A stretch of DNA of 64,000 nucleotides, taken from positions 20,122 through 84,121 of the forward strand of contig JALSIB010000014.1 of assembly GCA_026981855.1 (NCBI GenBank). The letters are read 5' to 3'. This stretch comes from Methylothermaceae bacterium. Lineage in GTDB: Bacteria > Pseudomonadota > Gammaproteobacteria > Methylococcales > Methylothermaceae. This document shows, piece by piece, positions 24,336 through 36,242 of the stretch (the stretch's first letter is position 1; the number at the start of each line of letters is the position of its first letter). A program made the translations under genes and the position numbers. Under the pieces are notes generated by a model. The model worked only from the letters and a program-made list of their open reading frames with translations. It was not told where the DNA came from and searched no databases.

Positions 24336-25157
24336 TCAATCCCGAAGCAACTCATTGATACCCACCTTGCTGCGGGTACGTTCGTCCACCTGCTTGATGA
24401 TCACCGCGCAATAGAGGCTGTGACTGCCGTCTTTGGCCGGCAGGCTGCCCGGCACCACCACCGCGCCGGCGGGCACGCGGCCGTAGGTGATCTCTCCGGT
24501 CATGCGGTTGTAGATCTTGGTGCTCTGACCGATGTACACGCCCATGGAAATGACGGCGCCTTCCTCCACGATCACCCCTTCGACGATCTCGGAACGGGCG
24601 CCGATGAAACAATTGTCCTCGATGATGGTGGGATTGGCCTGGAGCGGCTCCAGTACGCCACCGATACCGACGCCTCCGGACAAATGCACGTTCTTTCCGA
24701 CCTGGGCGCAGGAGCCCACCGTGGCCCAGGTATCCACCATGGTTCCGGAATCCACATAAGCGCCGATATTCACATACGACGGCATCAACACCGCCCCCGG
24801 GGCGATATAAGCCCCCCGGCGGACGTTGGCCAGCGGCACCACCCGCACCCCATCGCGGCGGAAGTCCCCGGGGCGATAGCCGGCATACTTCATTTCCACC
24901 TTGTCGTAGAAATTGGTCGGCGCCCCATCCATCATCCGGTTGTCATTGAGGCGGAAGGAAAGCAGCACCGCCTTCTTGAGCCACTGGTTGACCACCCACT
25001 CGCCATCCTGTTTTTCCGCCACCCGGGCCTGCCCCGAATCCAGCAGGCAGAGGGCGGCCTCCACCGCTTCCCGCACCTCGGCGGCAGCGTTATGAGGGTT
25101 GATCTCGCCGCGCCGCTCGAAGGCTTCCTCAATGATCTTGGATAATTGTTCGCTCAT
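24336..25157 (-). CDS. dapD: 2,3,4,5-tetrahydropyridine-2,6-dicarboxylate N-succinyltransferase
   Basis: Succinyl-CoA-dependent step of DAP synthesis. 273 residues with a left-handed hexapeptide-repeat core ([40 protein letters not shown]). Head of the dapD–arsC-like–dapE run; dapC lies 500 bases away beyond a divergent lipoprotein gene. Confidence 0.97.
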   Translation of the reverse strand: MSEQLSKIIEEAFERRGEINPHNAAAEVREAVEAALCLLDSGQARVAEKQDGEWVVNQWLKKAVLLSFRLNDNRMMDGAPTNFYDKVEMKYAGYRPGDFRRDGVRVVPLANVRRGAYIAPGAVLMPSYVNIGAYVDSGTMVDTWATVGSCAQVGKNVHLSGGVGIGGVLEPLQANPTIIEDNCFIGARSEIVEGVIVEEGAVISMGVYIGQSTKIYNRMTGEITYGRVPAGAVVVPGSLPAKDGSHSLYCAVIIKQVDERTRSKVGINELLRD

Positions 25158-25219
25158 CTGCCATTCCCTGTTATGTTAATAGTGAAGGTGAAAAACGGTA
25201 GAGGATACCCGCCTTGCCA

Positions 25220-25672
25220 ATGCCGGTTCAAGTTGCGGCCACGCTTCTGATCAGCCTGCTGCTGACCTTCCTGCCCGGTTGCGCCGGCAGGCCCGTCTCT
25301 TCCGTGGCTTCAGACGACCCCATCGTCCGCCGCGCCCTGCGTTATCAGGGCGTTCCCTATCGCTATGGCGGAACCACCCCCAAGGGCTTCGATTGCAGCG
25401 GGCTGGTCCAGTATGTCTACCGGCAAGAAGGGCTGCGCATTCCGCGGACCACCCGCGGCCAATGGCAGCGGGCCAGAAAAGTGGCCCGCTCCGAAATCGC
25501 CGCCGGTGATCTGCTGTTCTTCCGGATGCCGGGGAAAGGACTGCACGTAGGCATCTACGTTGGCCGTGAGCGGTTCATTCACGCCCCCTCCAGGGGAAAA
25601 ACCGTCCGCATCGATCCCCTGGGGCCTTATTGGTGGCGCCACTATATGGGGGCCGGCCGTTACCGGCACTGA
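25220..25672 (+). CDS. NlpC/P60 lipoprotein (peptidoglycan endopeptidase)
   Basis: 150 residues. Lipoprotein signal (LTFLPGC), then an NlpC/P60 domain with Cys in FDCSGLVQYVYR, His in LHVGIYVG and the third polar residue in FIHAPSRGK. Expected to cleave D-Glu–DAP stem-peptide bonds at the outer membrane. I preferred the ATG at 25220 over a TTG at 25214. Divergent from dapD; overlaps dapC tail to tail by 13 nt. Confidence 0.92.
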   Translation: MPVQVAATLLISLLLTFLPGCAGRPVSSVASDDPIVRRALRYQGVPYRYGGTTPKGFDCSGLVQYVYRQEGLRIPRTTRGQWQRARKVARSEIAAGDLLFFRMPGKGLHVGIYVGRERFIHAPSRGKTVRIDPLGPYWWRHYMGAGRYRH

Positions 25673-26859
25673 AGCGATTCGGCGCACTCCCGGATTCTGA
25701 GTGCCGCATCGCGGCAGACCTGGTGGGAATGCACCCAGGCGATACGGACATATCCCCGCCCCGGATTGACGCCATCCGACTCCCGGGAGAGGAAAGAGCC
25801 AGGCAGGACCGTCACGTTCTGCTCGGCATAGAGCCTGCGGGCGAACCCGACATCGTCCAGAGGCGTCTTGAGCCAGAAGTAGAAAGCCGCAGGCGGCACC
25901 TCCAGCGGCAGAACGTCCGCCAGGATTTCGGCGGCGAGCGCGAAACGCTCGCGATAGTTCCGCCGGTTCGTTTCCACATGGCACTCGTCCGACCAGGCGG
26001 CGATGCTGGCATGCTGAATGGGAGGCGGCATGGCGCAACCGTGGTAGGTCCGGTAGAGAAGATAGCGCCGCAGGATCGCGGCATCGCCGGCCACGAACCC
26101 CGAACGCAGGCCGGGGGCGCTGGAACGCTTGGACAGGCTGTGGAACACCACGCAGCGGGAAAAACGCTCGTTTCCCATCTCGGCGGCGGCCTGCAACAAG
26201 CCGGGCGGTGGGATGCCGTCATGCAGCTCGCTGTAGCACTCGTCACTGGCGATGACGAAATCGTGCCGGTGGGCCAGATCGATGAGGGTTTTCAGAACTT
26301 CCAGGCCGATGACGCTTCCGGTGGGGTTGGATGGCGAACACAGATAGAGCAGTCGGCAACGCCGCCAGACTTTCGCCGGTACCGAATCGAAATCGGGCAG
26401 ATAACCCGTGTCCGCCGTGGCATTGAGATAACGGGGCTCGGCACCGGCCAGCAGCGCCGCCCCCTCATAAATCTGATAAAACGGGTTGGGCAGCAGCACC
26501 AGTGGAGAATCCGCCGGATCGACCAAAGCCTGGCAGAAGGAAAAAAGCGCTTCCCGGGTGCCATTGACCGGCAACACCTGAGTCTCCGGATCCACTCCGC
26601 CGTCTGGCAGGCCGAACCGCCTGACCAGCCAGCCGGCTATGGTCTCCCGCAGTGCCGGCATGCCCTTGGTCAAGGGATACCTGGCCAGCCCATGCAAATG
26701 GCTGATCAGCGCCTCGGAGACGAAATGCGGCGGCGGATCCTGGGGCTCGCCGATGGACAGGGCGATGGGGGGCTTGTCCGAAGGCGGGGATACGCCTTCC
26801 TTGAGGGCGGCGAGTTTTTCGAAGGGATAAGGTTGCAAACGGTCGAGCAGCGGATTCAT
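25660..26859 (-). CDS. dapC: Succinyldiaminopimelate transaminase
   Basis: PLP class I/II aminotransferase acting between DapD and DapE. 399 residues; starts MNPLLDRLQPYPFEKL like other proteobacterial DapC. The PLP lysine is in SLSKRSSAPGLRSG, with SPSNPTG and ASDECYSELHD ahead of it. The ATG at 26859 lies 2 nt after the stop of the DUF3754 gene. Confidence 0.92.
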   Translation of the reverse strand: MNPLLDRLQPYPFEKLAALKEGVSPPSDKPPIALSIGEPQDPPPHFVSEALISHLHGLARYPLTKGMPALRETIAGWLVRRFGLPDGGVDPETQVLPVNGTREALFSFCQALVDPADSPLVLLPNPFYQIYEGAALLAGAEPRYLNATADTGYLPDFDSVPAKVWRRCRLLYLCSPSNPTGSVIGLEVLKTLIDLAHRHDFVIASDECYSELHDGIPPPGLLQAAAEMGNERFSRCVVFHSLSKRSSAPGLRSGFVAGDAAILRRYLLYRTYHGCAMPPPIQHASIAAWSDECHVETNRRNYRERFALAAEILADVLPLEVPPAAFYFWLKTPLDDVGFARRLYAEQNVTVLPGSFLSRESDGVNPGRGYVRIAWVHSHQVCRDAALRIRECAESLQCR

Positions 26860-26861
26860 CG

Positions 26862-28070
26862 TCAAGCCCCTCGCTCACTCACTTCCAGCACCGGATAGAC
26901 CGCCATCCACTTTTCCCTCAGAACCTCAAACGCCGTCTCCAGATCCTTCACCCGCAATTTCGTCCCTTCCTTCTCCAAAAGTTCCAAGTCCCTCAGTTTC
27001 CGCAAGCCGTCTTCCACTTCGAAATCCATCTCCACCTTGAATTTGTCCCGCATGAAATCTTCAATCTCTCGATCCAACGTTTCCCTTTCCATCGCCCCCC
27101 CGGCGAGCAGAAATCCATAGGCCAGCAGCGCTTCTTTCGCCTCTTCGCTGCTGGCCATTTCGATGAGCCAGGCGAGCGCTCCGGCGTTGTTGTCCAGATT
27201 GTAGAAATACAGATTCCTGGCCAGTTTGGCCATATACTCGGTACGCTGTTTCATGACATTGGAAACCTGTTTCCAGATCACCCCCCCGAGCGCCCCCAAA
27301 GCACCGGCCGCCGCCATGGGATTGGCCGCCGCGGTGGCGAGTTTTCCCGTGGCGCTCACGATTCCCGCGGCCACGCCTCCGCCGCCGGTCACCCCCAGCT
27401 TGACCTTGTCGAACGGGCTGAGACGCACCTTGGTGTTGGGAAAGATCGTTTCCAGGTCCGATTGGGGAATCTCCTTGAACAGCTTGATGAAAACGCTGTC
27501 CCGCTCCTTTTCCTTCTCATCCGGCCTGAACTTCAACAACACGAACAGGCGGCGGTAAATAGGGACGGTTACCGCCCGCCGCTTGCCCAGCAGGCGTTTC
27601 CATAATGGCAGCGTCAGGGTGCGGGAAGTGCTGCCGCAATAATAGATCAGCACCTCGTCGAATTCATCGAGATCCACACTGACGGTCACGCCTTCCGGTG
27701 AGGTCTTGTTGAGCGCCAGGTTCAGCGCCTCCTGATCCAGCCGCTGAAAGTTGGCCTGTCTCAGCAGGGTTTCGATTTCTTCTATCAGTTTCGTCTGGTT
27801 TCCCGCTACCCTTCCCTGCACCTCAATCGGTATCGCCATATCCGGGCGGTCGGGATTGTGGGGATAATACAGCCGCTTGAGCAACTCCAGACGTTGACTG
27901 AACCTGGCGTCGTACAAAAGCGTCAACCCCTCGGCAAATGCATCGAAGCGTTGCCGGGAAACCCGTCCCGCCAGATGAGAGGAAAGGGTTTCGGTCAACA
28001 CCGCAAGGGGCACGGGGATGAACGGTTCCCGGGAAGAATGCTCCCCGGCCGCTGAAGCTGCCTGATTCAT
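26862..28070 (-). CDS. DUF3754/TMEM143-like protein of unknown function
   Basis: 402 residues. Central segment RRLFVLLKFRPDEKEKERDS, then SDLETIFPNTKVRLSPFDKVKLG, a Gly/Ala-rich hydrophobic stretch of about 50 residues (probable membrane hairpin) and MKQRTEYMAKLARNLYFYNLDNN match the DUF3754 (TMEM143) family, which also occurs in plants and animals. Nothing here reveals an activity. It overlaps the SCO gene by 4 nt and precedes dapC by 2 nt. Confidence 0.75.
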   Translation of the reverse strand: MNQAASAAGEHSSREPFIPVPLAVLTETLSSHLAGRVSRQRFDAFAEGLTLLYDARFSQRLELLKRLYYPHNPDRPDMAIPIEVQGRVAGNQTKLIEEIETLLRQANFQRLDQEALNLALNKTSPEGVTVSVDLDEFDEVLIYYCGSTSRTLTLPLWKRLLGKRRAVTVPIYRRLFVLLKFRPDEKEKERDSVFIKLFKEIPQSDLETIFPNTKVRLSPFDKVKLGVTGGGGVAAGIVSATGKLATAAANPMAAAGALGALGGVIWKQVSNVMKQRTEYMAKLARNLYFYNLDNNAGALAWLIEMASSEEAKEALLAYGFLLAGGAMERETLDREIEDFMRDKFKVEMDFEVEDGLRKLRDLELLEKEGTKLRVKDLETAFEVLREKWMAVYPVLEVSERGA

Positions 28071-28651
28071 GACTCCTCCATCAATCGCCGGATATCCCGG
28101 CCAAGATTCTCCAGGGGAGTATCGCTGCGCGCCAACAGCCTCGCCCTGCCCCTGGAATCGAAGATGACGACGATATCGCTGTGGATCACGTCATACGCGC
28201 CGGAAGCGTCCGGGGATTCCTTCCGGTAGCTGAGAAAATAGCGCCGGACCAGAGCGTCGAGCTGCCCCCGCTCGCCGGTCAGGCCGATAAACCAGGGCCC
28301 GAAACGCCGCACGTAATTTTTCAACCCTTCCGGGGAATCCCGCTCCGGATCCAGACTCACGAACAAGACCTGAACCCGCTCCCTGCTGCCCGCCACCTCT
28401 TCCAGGACGGTGGCCAATCTTGCCAGCGTCGCGGGACAAACGCCGGGGCAATGGGTGAACCCCGTGAACAACAACGTCACTTTGCCCCGGTAGTCCTCCC
28501 CATGACGAATCTTGCCCGTCATATCGGTCAAGGTGAACTCGAGAGGCGGCAACTTGCCGCTGACATCGGTCAGACGCCAATCCTCCGGGGGTTGGCAGGC
28601 GGGCAGCAAAAGCCAGGCGAGCAGCAGGAAAAGGCAGCTGTGATATTTCAT
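28067..28651 (-). CDS. SCO1/SenC/PrrC family protein
   Basis: Thioredoxin-fold protein for copper delivery to or redox maturation of cytochrome oxidase. 194 residues; lipoprotein signal LLPAC, copper/thiol site TGFTHCPGVCPATL and the downstream His in VIHSDIVVIFD. It follows leuS by 14 nt; no oxidase gene is in the window. Confidence 0.92.
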   Translation of the reverse strand: MKYHSCLFLLLAWLLLPACQPPEDWRLTDVSGKLPPLEFTLTDMTGKIRHGEDYRGKVTLLFTGFTHCPGVCPATLARLATVLEEVAGSRERVQVLFVSLDPERDSPEGLKNYVRRFGPWFIGLTGERGQLDALVRRYFLSYRKESPDASGAYDVIHSDIVVIFDSRGRARLLARSDTPLENLGRDIRRLMEES

Positions 28652-28665
28652 CGGTGTCCTGCCCG

Positions 28666-31143
<2,478 letters not shown>

Positions 31144-31217
31144 CTATGAACAATAGTGTTAGAATGAGTGGTGTCCTTAAATCTTGCGATTTTAACCAAC
31201 ACCACAAGGCAGGTCTA

Positions 31218-31994
31218 ATGCGTAGGGTCATATTCAATCAGAAAGGCGGCGTGGGAAAATCCACCATCACCTGCAACCTGGCCGCCATCAGCGCGTCGGA
31301 AGGCAAATCCACCCTGGTGGTGGATCTGGACATTCAGGGCAACACCACCCATTACCTGCTGGGCGCCAGAATCGAAGATCCCGAGGAAACGCTGGCCAGA
31401 TTCTACCGCGAGACGCTCAGCATCAACCCTTTCGCCAAGAACCAGAAATCCTCCGCCCGGGAGCTGATTCAGGATACCCCTTTCGCCAATCTCTATCTGC
31501 TCGCCTCCCACCCGGAAATGGAATCGCTGCAGGGACGGCTCGAATCACGTTACAAAATCTACAAACTCCGCGAGGCCCTGGAACAACTCAACGACTTCGA
31601 CCACATCTTCATCGACACCCCGCCCATCCTCAATTTCTACAGCCGGTCGGCCCTCATTGCGGCGGAAAAGTGCCTGATCCCCTTCGACTGCGACGCCTTC
31701 TCGCGCGACGCGCTGTACAAGCTGATGGAGGCCATCGCCGAAGTGAAGATGGACCACAATCCCGAACTGGACGTGGAGGGGGTGGTGGTCAATCAATTCC
31801 AGGGGCGCGCCAGGCTGCCTCAACAAATGGTGGAGGAACTGGCCTCGGAAGGACACCCGGTACTCAACACCCGCATCTCCCCCTCGGTCAAGGTCCGGGA
31901 ATCCCACAGCCACGCCAAGCCCTTGATCCACTATGCCCCGGAGCACAAACTCACCGAGGAGTTCAAGTCTCTGTACCGCGAATTACAGGGGTGA
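31218..31994 (+). CDS. ParA/MinD-type ATPase
   Basis: 258 residues. Deviant Walker A KGGVGKST directly after MRRVIFNQ, then VVDLDIQGNTTHYLLG and FIDTPPILNF. The ATG at 31218 has AGGT upstream; the frame is open 24 codons further but lacks similarity. No ParB and no parS-like site is adjacent, so plasmid or chromosome partitioning is not indicated. It ends 4 nt before a substrate-binding protein gene, an unusual partner. Confidence 0.88.
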   Translation: MRRVIFNQKGGVGKSTITCNLAAISASEGKSTLVVDLDIQGNTTHYLLGARIEDPEETLARFYRETLSINPFAKNQKSSARELIQDTPFANLYLLASHPEMESLQGRLESRYKIYKLREALEQLNDFDHIFIDTPPILNFYSRSALIAAEKCLIPFDCDAFSRDALYKLMEAIAEVKMDHNPELDVEGVVVNQFQGRARLPQQMVEELASEGHPVLNTRISPSVKVRESHSHAKPLIHYAPEHKLTEEFKSLYRELQG

Positions 31995-31998
31995 GTCC

Positions 31999-32991
31999 AT
32001 GCGCATGAGATGGATGCGGTTTTTCCAACTGGCATTGCTGGGGCTATGGATGCTTTCCACCCCGCTGGCGGCCGGTTCCCGCTCGATCACGGTGGGCGCT
32101 TTGGCATACGGAACCCTGAACTGGGAATTGACCGTCATCCGGCGGGAGGGGCTGGACCGCCGCCAGGGATTCGATCTCGAAATCCGCACCCTCGCCAACC
32201 CCCAGGCGGGCCGTATCGCCCTGCAGGGAGGAACGGTGGACCTCATCGTCACCAACTGGCTGTGGGCGGCAAGACAACGGAATCAGGGCATTGGCTTCAG
32301 CGCGGTGCCTTACTCCCTCACCCATGGCGCCTTGATCGTCCCTGCCGGCTCTCCCGTCCACACCATCGGCGACCTGGCGGGCAAGCGCATCGGCGTGGCC
32401 GGCAGCCCCCTGTACGAGAATTGGCTTTTGCTCAAGGCCCTGGCGAAGCGGGCATACAATCTGGACCTGGAAAGGGAGGCCACACCGGTATTCGGCGCCC
32501 CACCCCTCCTCAACCAGCAAATGACCCAGGGGCGTCTGGACGCCCTGCTCAATTACTGGCACTACGCCGCCCGGCTGGAGGCACGGGGATACAAGCGGCT
32601 TCTCGATGGAAAGGATCTCCTTGAAAGCCTGGGCATCCAACCGCCCGTCCCAACCCTGAGCTATGTCTTCCGTGACCGCTGGGCCGACGACCGCAAAGAC
32701 ACCCTCGATGCCTTTTTGCGCGCCGCCTATGGCGCCAAGGATGCGATTTGCACCAACCCCAGGGTATGGCAATACATCGCCCCCCTGAGCGGCAGTGATG
32801 ACAGGGGGGTGCGTGCCGCCTTGCGGAAAAGATACTGCGAAGGAAGAGTCCGAAGCTGGGGCAAGGCGGAAATCCATGCCGCGAAAAAACTGTACGCATT
32901 GTTGCGCCAGCAGGGGGGAGAGAAACTGACCGGCAAGGCGGAAACCCTGCCCAGAGGAACATTCTGGCCCCATTTCGTTCTGCCACGTTGA
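31999..32991 (+). CDS. ABC transporter substrate-binding protein, SsuA/TauA (NMT1-like) family
   Basis: 330 residues with a cleavable signal peptide (MRMRWMRFFQLALLGLWM…PLAAG). The body has the two-lobed NMT1/nitrate-taurine pattern: LANPQAGRIALQGGTVDLIVTNW, ALIVPAGSPVHTIGDLAGKRIGVAG and QMTQGRLDALLNYWHYAARL. Ligand unknown: sulfonates, nitrate or thiamine precursors are all possible for the family. Followed after 102 nt by a matching permease and ATPase. Confidence 0.85.
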   Translation: MRMRWMRFFQLALLGLWMLSTPLAAGSRSITVGALAYGTLNWELTVIRREGLDRRQGFDLEIRTLANPQAGRIALQGGTVDLIVTNWLWAARQRNQGIGFSAVPYSLTHGALIVPAGSPVHTIGDLAGKRIGVAGSPLYENWLLLKALAKRAYNLDLEREATPVFGAPPLLNQQMTQGRLDALLNYWHYAARLEARGYKRLLDGKDLLESLGIQPPVPTLSYVFRDRWADDRKDTLDAFLRAAYGAKDAICTNPRVWQYIAPLSGSDDRGVRAALRKRYCEGRVRSWGKAEIHAAKKLYALLRQQGGEKLTGKAETLPRGTFWPHFVLPR

Positions 32992-32995
32992 GGGC

Positions 32996-33106
32996 ATGAC
33001 GCTTCCCGTGCCCGACAATCCATCCGACGCCTGCCATCGGGCCACCCGCCCCGCCCCGGAGGTGAAACGACCGCTTGATGAAAACCGCCGGCAATGTCAC
33101 GCCTGA
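32996..33106 (+). CDS. Possible 36-residue ORF between binding protein and permease genes
   Basis: ATG at 32996 directly after a GAGGGC, 4 nt past the binding-protein stop, ending 13 nt inside the permease gene. It could couple translation across the 102-nt gap. No similarity is recognised and it may be a chance frame. Confidence 0.2.
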   Translation: MTLPVPDNPSDACHRATRPAPEVKRPLDENRRQCHA

Positions 33107-33831
33107 TCCCCCTCGCCTCGCTTTTCATGCTGCTGGTCATTTGGCAGGCGCTCGCCTGGTGGCTGCACTCCCCTCTCCTGCCAGGGCCTCCCGAGGTCTT
33201 CTCCGAACTGTTCACAGCAATCCGGACAGGAGTGCTTCCCTATCACCTGGGGATCACCCTAACCCGGCTGGGGGTCAGTTTCATCCTGGCCATGTCGCTG
33301 GGATGCATACTGGGTATTCTGATGGGCCATCACCGATCCCTGGACCGGTGGCTGGATCCCTGGCTCACCGCATTTCTCAACATCCCCGCTCTGGTGACCA
33401 TCATTCTCTGTTACGTATGGTTCGGCCTCACGGAAGCCGCCGCCATTACCGCCGTGGTGGTGAACAAACTTCCCAATGTGGCGGTCACCCTGCGGGAAGG
33501 CACCCGCCAACTGGACAAGCAGTTGCTGGAAATGGCCCAGGTCTACCGCTTCGGCCGCTGGAAGACCCTGCGGCATGTCATCTGGCCCCAGCTCACGCCT
33601 TTCGTCGTGACCGCCGCGCGCACCGGTCTGGCCCTGATCTGGAAGATCATTCTGGTGGTGGAGCTGCTGGGGCGCAGCAATGGCATGGGATATCAACTAC
33701 ATTTGTTTTTTCAGCTGTTCGACGTGGCGGCCATTCTGGCCTATACCCTGGCTTTCGTCATCGTCATCCAGCTGTTTGAATGGTCGGTTCTGCAACCCCT
33801 TGATCACTATGCCAACCGCTGGCGCCGATGA
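33094..33831 (+). CDS. ABC transporter permease, SsuC/TauC family
   Basis: 245 residues, about six membrane helices. The EAA-type loop MAQVYRFGRWKTLRHVIWPQLTPF is typical of BPD permeases. Overlaps the ATPase gene by 4 nt (ATGA). Confidence 0.9.
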   Translation: MSRLIPLASLFMLLVIWQALAWWLHSPLLPGPPEVFSELFTAIRTGVLPYHLGITLTRLGVSFILAMSLGCILGILMGHHRSLDRWLDPWLTAFLNIPALVTIILCYVWFGLTEAAAITAVVVNKLPNVAVTLREGTRQLDKQLLEMAQVYRFGRWKTLRHVIWPQLTPFVVTAARTGLALIWKIILVVELLGRSNGMGYQLHLFFQLFDVAAILAYTLAFVIVIQLFEWSVLQPLDHYANRWRR

Positions 33832-34538
33832 GTCGCATAGACATCGAAATCCACGCCAAACGTTTCCCTTCCCGAGGCAATGCCGCGGCCCATCTCGCGA
33901 TCGCCGATCTCAGACTGACGCTGAAACAAAACGAATTCGTCTGCCTGGTCGGCCCCTCCGGCTGTGGCAAGACGACCCTGTTGAACATCATCGCCGGTTT
34001 GGACCCCGAATACGAGGGCAGGATCGATTTCCACCTTGCCGAGCCCCCCATGCTGGGTTACATGTTCCAGGAGCCGCGGCTGCTGCCCTGGCGGACAGTG
34101 AGACAAAACCTGGAACTGTCCCTGCCTCCCCGCACCGAGCCGGTAATCATCGACGAACTCCTGGAAATGACCGGGCTGACGCCTTTTCAACACAGCTATC
34201 CACAAAGGCTTTCGTTGGGCATGAGCCGCCGTGTCGCCCTGGCACGGGCGTTTTCCCTCCAGCCCCATTTGCTCCTGATGGACGAGCCCTTCGTTTCCCT
34301 CGATGCCACAACAGCCGAGAGGATGCGTATCTTGCTGCTTCGTTTGTGGAAACACCGCCCCCATACCATCCTGTTCGTCACCCATGATCTGAGGGAAGCC
34401 ATCGCCCTCTCCGACCGGATCGTATTCCTGACCCCCTCCCCAACCCGGGTCGAACGAGAGATAAGGCTCCCCATTCCCCGGGAAAAGCGCGGCACCGAGG
34501 CCGTGGAAGCACTCTATCGGAAAATCGCCTCAAAATAA
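33828..34538 (+). CDS. ABC transporter ATP-binding protein, SsuB/TauB family
   Basis: 236 residues. Walker A GPSGCGKTT, Q-loop MFQEPRLLPWRT, Walker B LLLMDEPFVSLD and H-loop FVTHDLREA. The signature is atypical: RLSLGMSRRVALARA where LSGGQ would be expected. Last gene of the parA–binding protein–permease–ATPase run; no clear terminator follows. Confidence 0.92.
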   Translation: MSRIDIEIHAKRFPSRGNAAAHLAIADLRLTLKQNEFVCLVGPSGCGKTTLLNIIAGLDPEYEGRIDFHLAEPPMLGYMFQEPRLLPWRTVRQNLELSLPPRTEPVIIDELLEMTGLTPFQHSYPQRLSLGMSRRVALARAFSLQPHLLLMDEPFVSLDATTAERMRILLLRLWKHRPHTILFVTHDLREAIALSDRIVFLTPSPTRVEREIRLPIPREKRGTEAVEALYRKIASK

Positions 34539-34646
34539 GTCTTATGCCTCAACAGTAGGGGATTTGCCTCATTCCCTGCACCACAACCTGACACACCCGC
34601 CTCATTTTTTATTCTATCCATTTGATTACAAAAGACTTAAAACTTA

Positions 34647-34662
34647 TGGCACGGAACATGCT
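34647..34662 (+). promoter_or_regulatory. Sigma-54-type promoter without an obvious gene
   Basis: TGGCACGGAACATGCT fits the −24/−12 consensus (GG and GC separated by exactly 10 bases; one mismatch in the −12 box). A one-mismatch IHF-like site lies just upstream (34615–34627). It points at the 3' end of queA, which is on the opposite strand, and the next plus-strand gene is tRNA-Leu 1.2 kb away. The whole 34539–34756 gap is AT-rich and otherwise empty. Confidence 0.5.
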
Positions 34663-34756
34663 TTATATGAAAGCGCATAACCTCTTCAACCTGGTTAACC
34701 GGCGCTCGAAGTCTTTTTACACAATCCTCCTCTCAAGTCGGGTATTGTAAAGACTG

Positions 34757-35806
34757 TCAACCACGCCTCTGTCGGGCGCCGGTCTTTTTTTCCCCTCTCG
34801 TCAGAAACATGGCATCCCCGTAGCTGAAGAAGCGGTAGCGCTGGCGGACCGCATGCCGATAAGCGGACATGACAGGTTCATAGCCGGAAAAAGCGCATAC
34901 CAGCATCAGCAAGGTGGACTCCGGAAGATGAAAATTGGTGATCAACCCATCCACGCAGTGAAACTGAAATCCCGGACGGATGAAAAGATCCGTCTCACCA
35001 CGACAGGCGCACAGTTTCCCTTCCCGAACCGCCGATTCCAACGATCGAACCGCTGTCGTTCCCACCGCGACGACCCGCCCCCCCCGATGCCTGGCCTTTT
35101 CCACCGCTTCAACCACCCTGCCACTGACCTCGAACCATTCGCTGTGCATCCGATGTTGCCGCAAATCCTCCACTCGCACGGGCTGGAAAGTGCCCGCCCC
35201 CACATGGAGGGTGACAAAGGTCATTTCCACCCCTTTCGCCCGTAGCCGCGACAACAAGCCATCATCGAAATGCAGGCCGGCGGTGGGCGCCGCCACCGCG
35301 CCGGGCTTCCGCGCATAGACGGTTTGATAACGTTCCTGATCGGAGGCGGAATCGGGACGATCGATATAGGGAGGCAAGGGCACATGACCGATTCGCTCCA
35401 ACACCTCAAGCACTTTCCGGCCGGAAAACCGCAACACGAACAAATCCTCCCTGCGGCCCTCGACCACACAGGCATAACCCTTGTCCAGGGTAATGGACGT
35501 GCCGGCCCTCGGACTTTTGCTGGCCCGCACATGCGCCAAAGCCAGTCCCTCCTCCAACAACCGTTCCACCAGAATCTCCACCCTGCCACCCGATTCCTTG
35601 CGCCCATACAGTCGCGCCGGAATCACCCGGGTATCGTTGAATACCAACAGATCGCCGCGATTGAGAAGGGAAACGACATCGATGAAGTTCCGATCCTCGA
35701 CCCCCGCCTCCGTCACCACCAGCAACCGGCTGGATGCCCGATCCGCCAACGGATGGCGGGCGATCAACTCATTCGGCAATTCATAATGGAAATCGCGGGT
35801 ACGCAT
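34757..35806 (-). CDS. queA: S-adenosylmethionine:tRNA ribosyltransferase-isomerase
   Basis: Transfers the ribosyl part of SAM to preQ1 in tRNA on the way to queuosine. 349 residues; [47 protein letters not shown] and [12 protein letters not shown] are family signatures. Divergent from tRNA-Leu, whose promoter abuts its start codon. No tgt gene follows inside the window. Confidence 0.97.
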   Translation of the reverse strand: MRTRDFHYELPNELIARHPLADRASSRLLVVTEAGVEDRNFIDVVSLLNRGDLLVFNDTRVIPARLYGRKESGGRVEILVERLLEEGLALAHVRASKSPRAGTSITLDKGYACVVEGRREDLFVLRFSGRKVLEVLERIGHVPLPPYIDRPDSASDQERYQTVYARKPGAVAAPTAGLHFDDGLLSRLRAKGVEMTFVTLHVGAGTFQPVRVEDLRQHRMHSEWFEVSGRVVEAVEKARHRGGRVVAVGTTAVRSLESAVREGKLCACRGETDLFIRPGFQFHCVDGLITNFHLPESTLLMLVCAFSGYEPVMSAYRHAVRQRYRFFSYGDAMFLTRGEKKTGARQRRG

Positions 35807-35807
35807 C

Positions 35808-35836
35808 TTTTACAGCGGTCCTCAATACGGTATAAT
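35808..35836 (+). promoter_or_regulatory. Sigma-70 promoter of tRNA-Leu
   Basis: TTTACA (35808–35813), 17-bp spacer, TATAAT (35831–35836); 14 nt before the tRNA 5' end. A near-consensus stable-RNA promoter. Confidence 0.85.
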
Positions 35837-35850
35837 GGATGCTTCATTTG

Positions 35851-35937
35851 GCCGAGGTGGCGAAACTGGTAGACGCGCCAGACTCAAAATCTGGTGGTGG
35901 CAACACCGTGGGAGTTCGAGTCTCCCCCTCGGCACCA
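35851..35937 (+). tRNA. tRNA-Leu (CAA)
   Basis: 87 nt with CCA encoded and a long variable arm. Anticodon loop CTCAAAA within CCAGA/TCTGG gives anticodon CAA. Acceptor GCCGAGG pairs with CCTCGGC. Own promoter upstream and terminator downstream; phage-derived debris begins right after the terminator. Confidence 0.96.
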
Positions 35938-35951
35938 GCCTAATCTAGCAC

Positions 35952-35977
35952 AAAACCGCCTTAAGGCGGTTTTTTCT
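35952..35977 (+). terminator. Terminator of tRNA-Leu
   Basis: AAAACCGCC (35952–35960), TTAA loop, GGCGGTTTT (35965–35973) and further T. Nearly symmetric, so it may also work on the minus strand. Confidence 0.85.
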
Positions 35978-36242
35978 TTTGTTTCATATCCTTGCACCAA
36001 CCGTTCTTGTCTTGCGCCCCCTGCTTGATTGCGTTTTTTTGCCGTTGAGGAATAGGCGTGTCCGTGCGCACCATATCCGACCTGGAGGCGCACTTGAGAT
36101 CCATTTGCGTGATGTAGACAATGGCGTCGGCCAAGCGGGTTCTGGGAAGCTGGCTGTATTTGGCGATGCGGAATTTGTTGTGCAGCCTGGACCAGATTTC
36201 AGCCAGGGCCTTGCCCTTTAGATTGTCTGGCACATCGGCCAC
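35961..36242 (-). pseudogene. Truncated phage antirepressor, ORF6C domain fragment
   Basis: In-frame segment KALAEIWSRLHNKF then RIAKYSQLPRTRLADAIVYI matches the ORF6C domain found at the C-terminus of phage antirepressors. The N-terminal BRO/Ant part is missing: the frame joins directly to the end of an icd-like leader (compare RVADVPDNL here with RVADPISQ ahead of the intact antirepressor at 57079). The frame runs into the tRNA-Leu terminator, so the 3' end may be lost as well. Interpreted as a deletion product. Confidence 0.6.

Noticed and set aside
34785..34791. T-run after the paired arms downstream of the sigma-54-type promoter taken as a proven terminator
   Set aside because: On the other strand these bases are the Lys codons near the queA C-terminus, so the run is explained by coding; kept only as a possibility within the finding.
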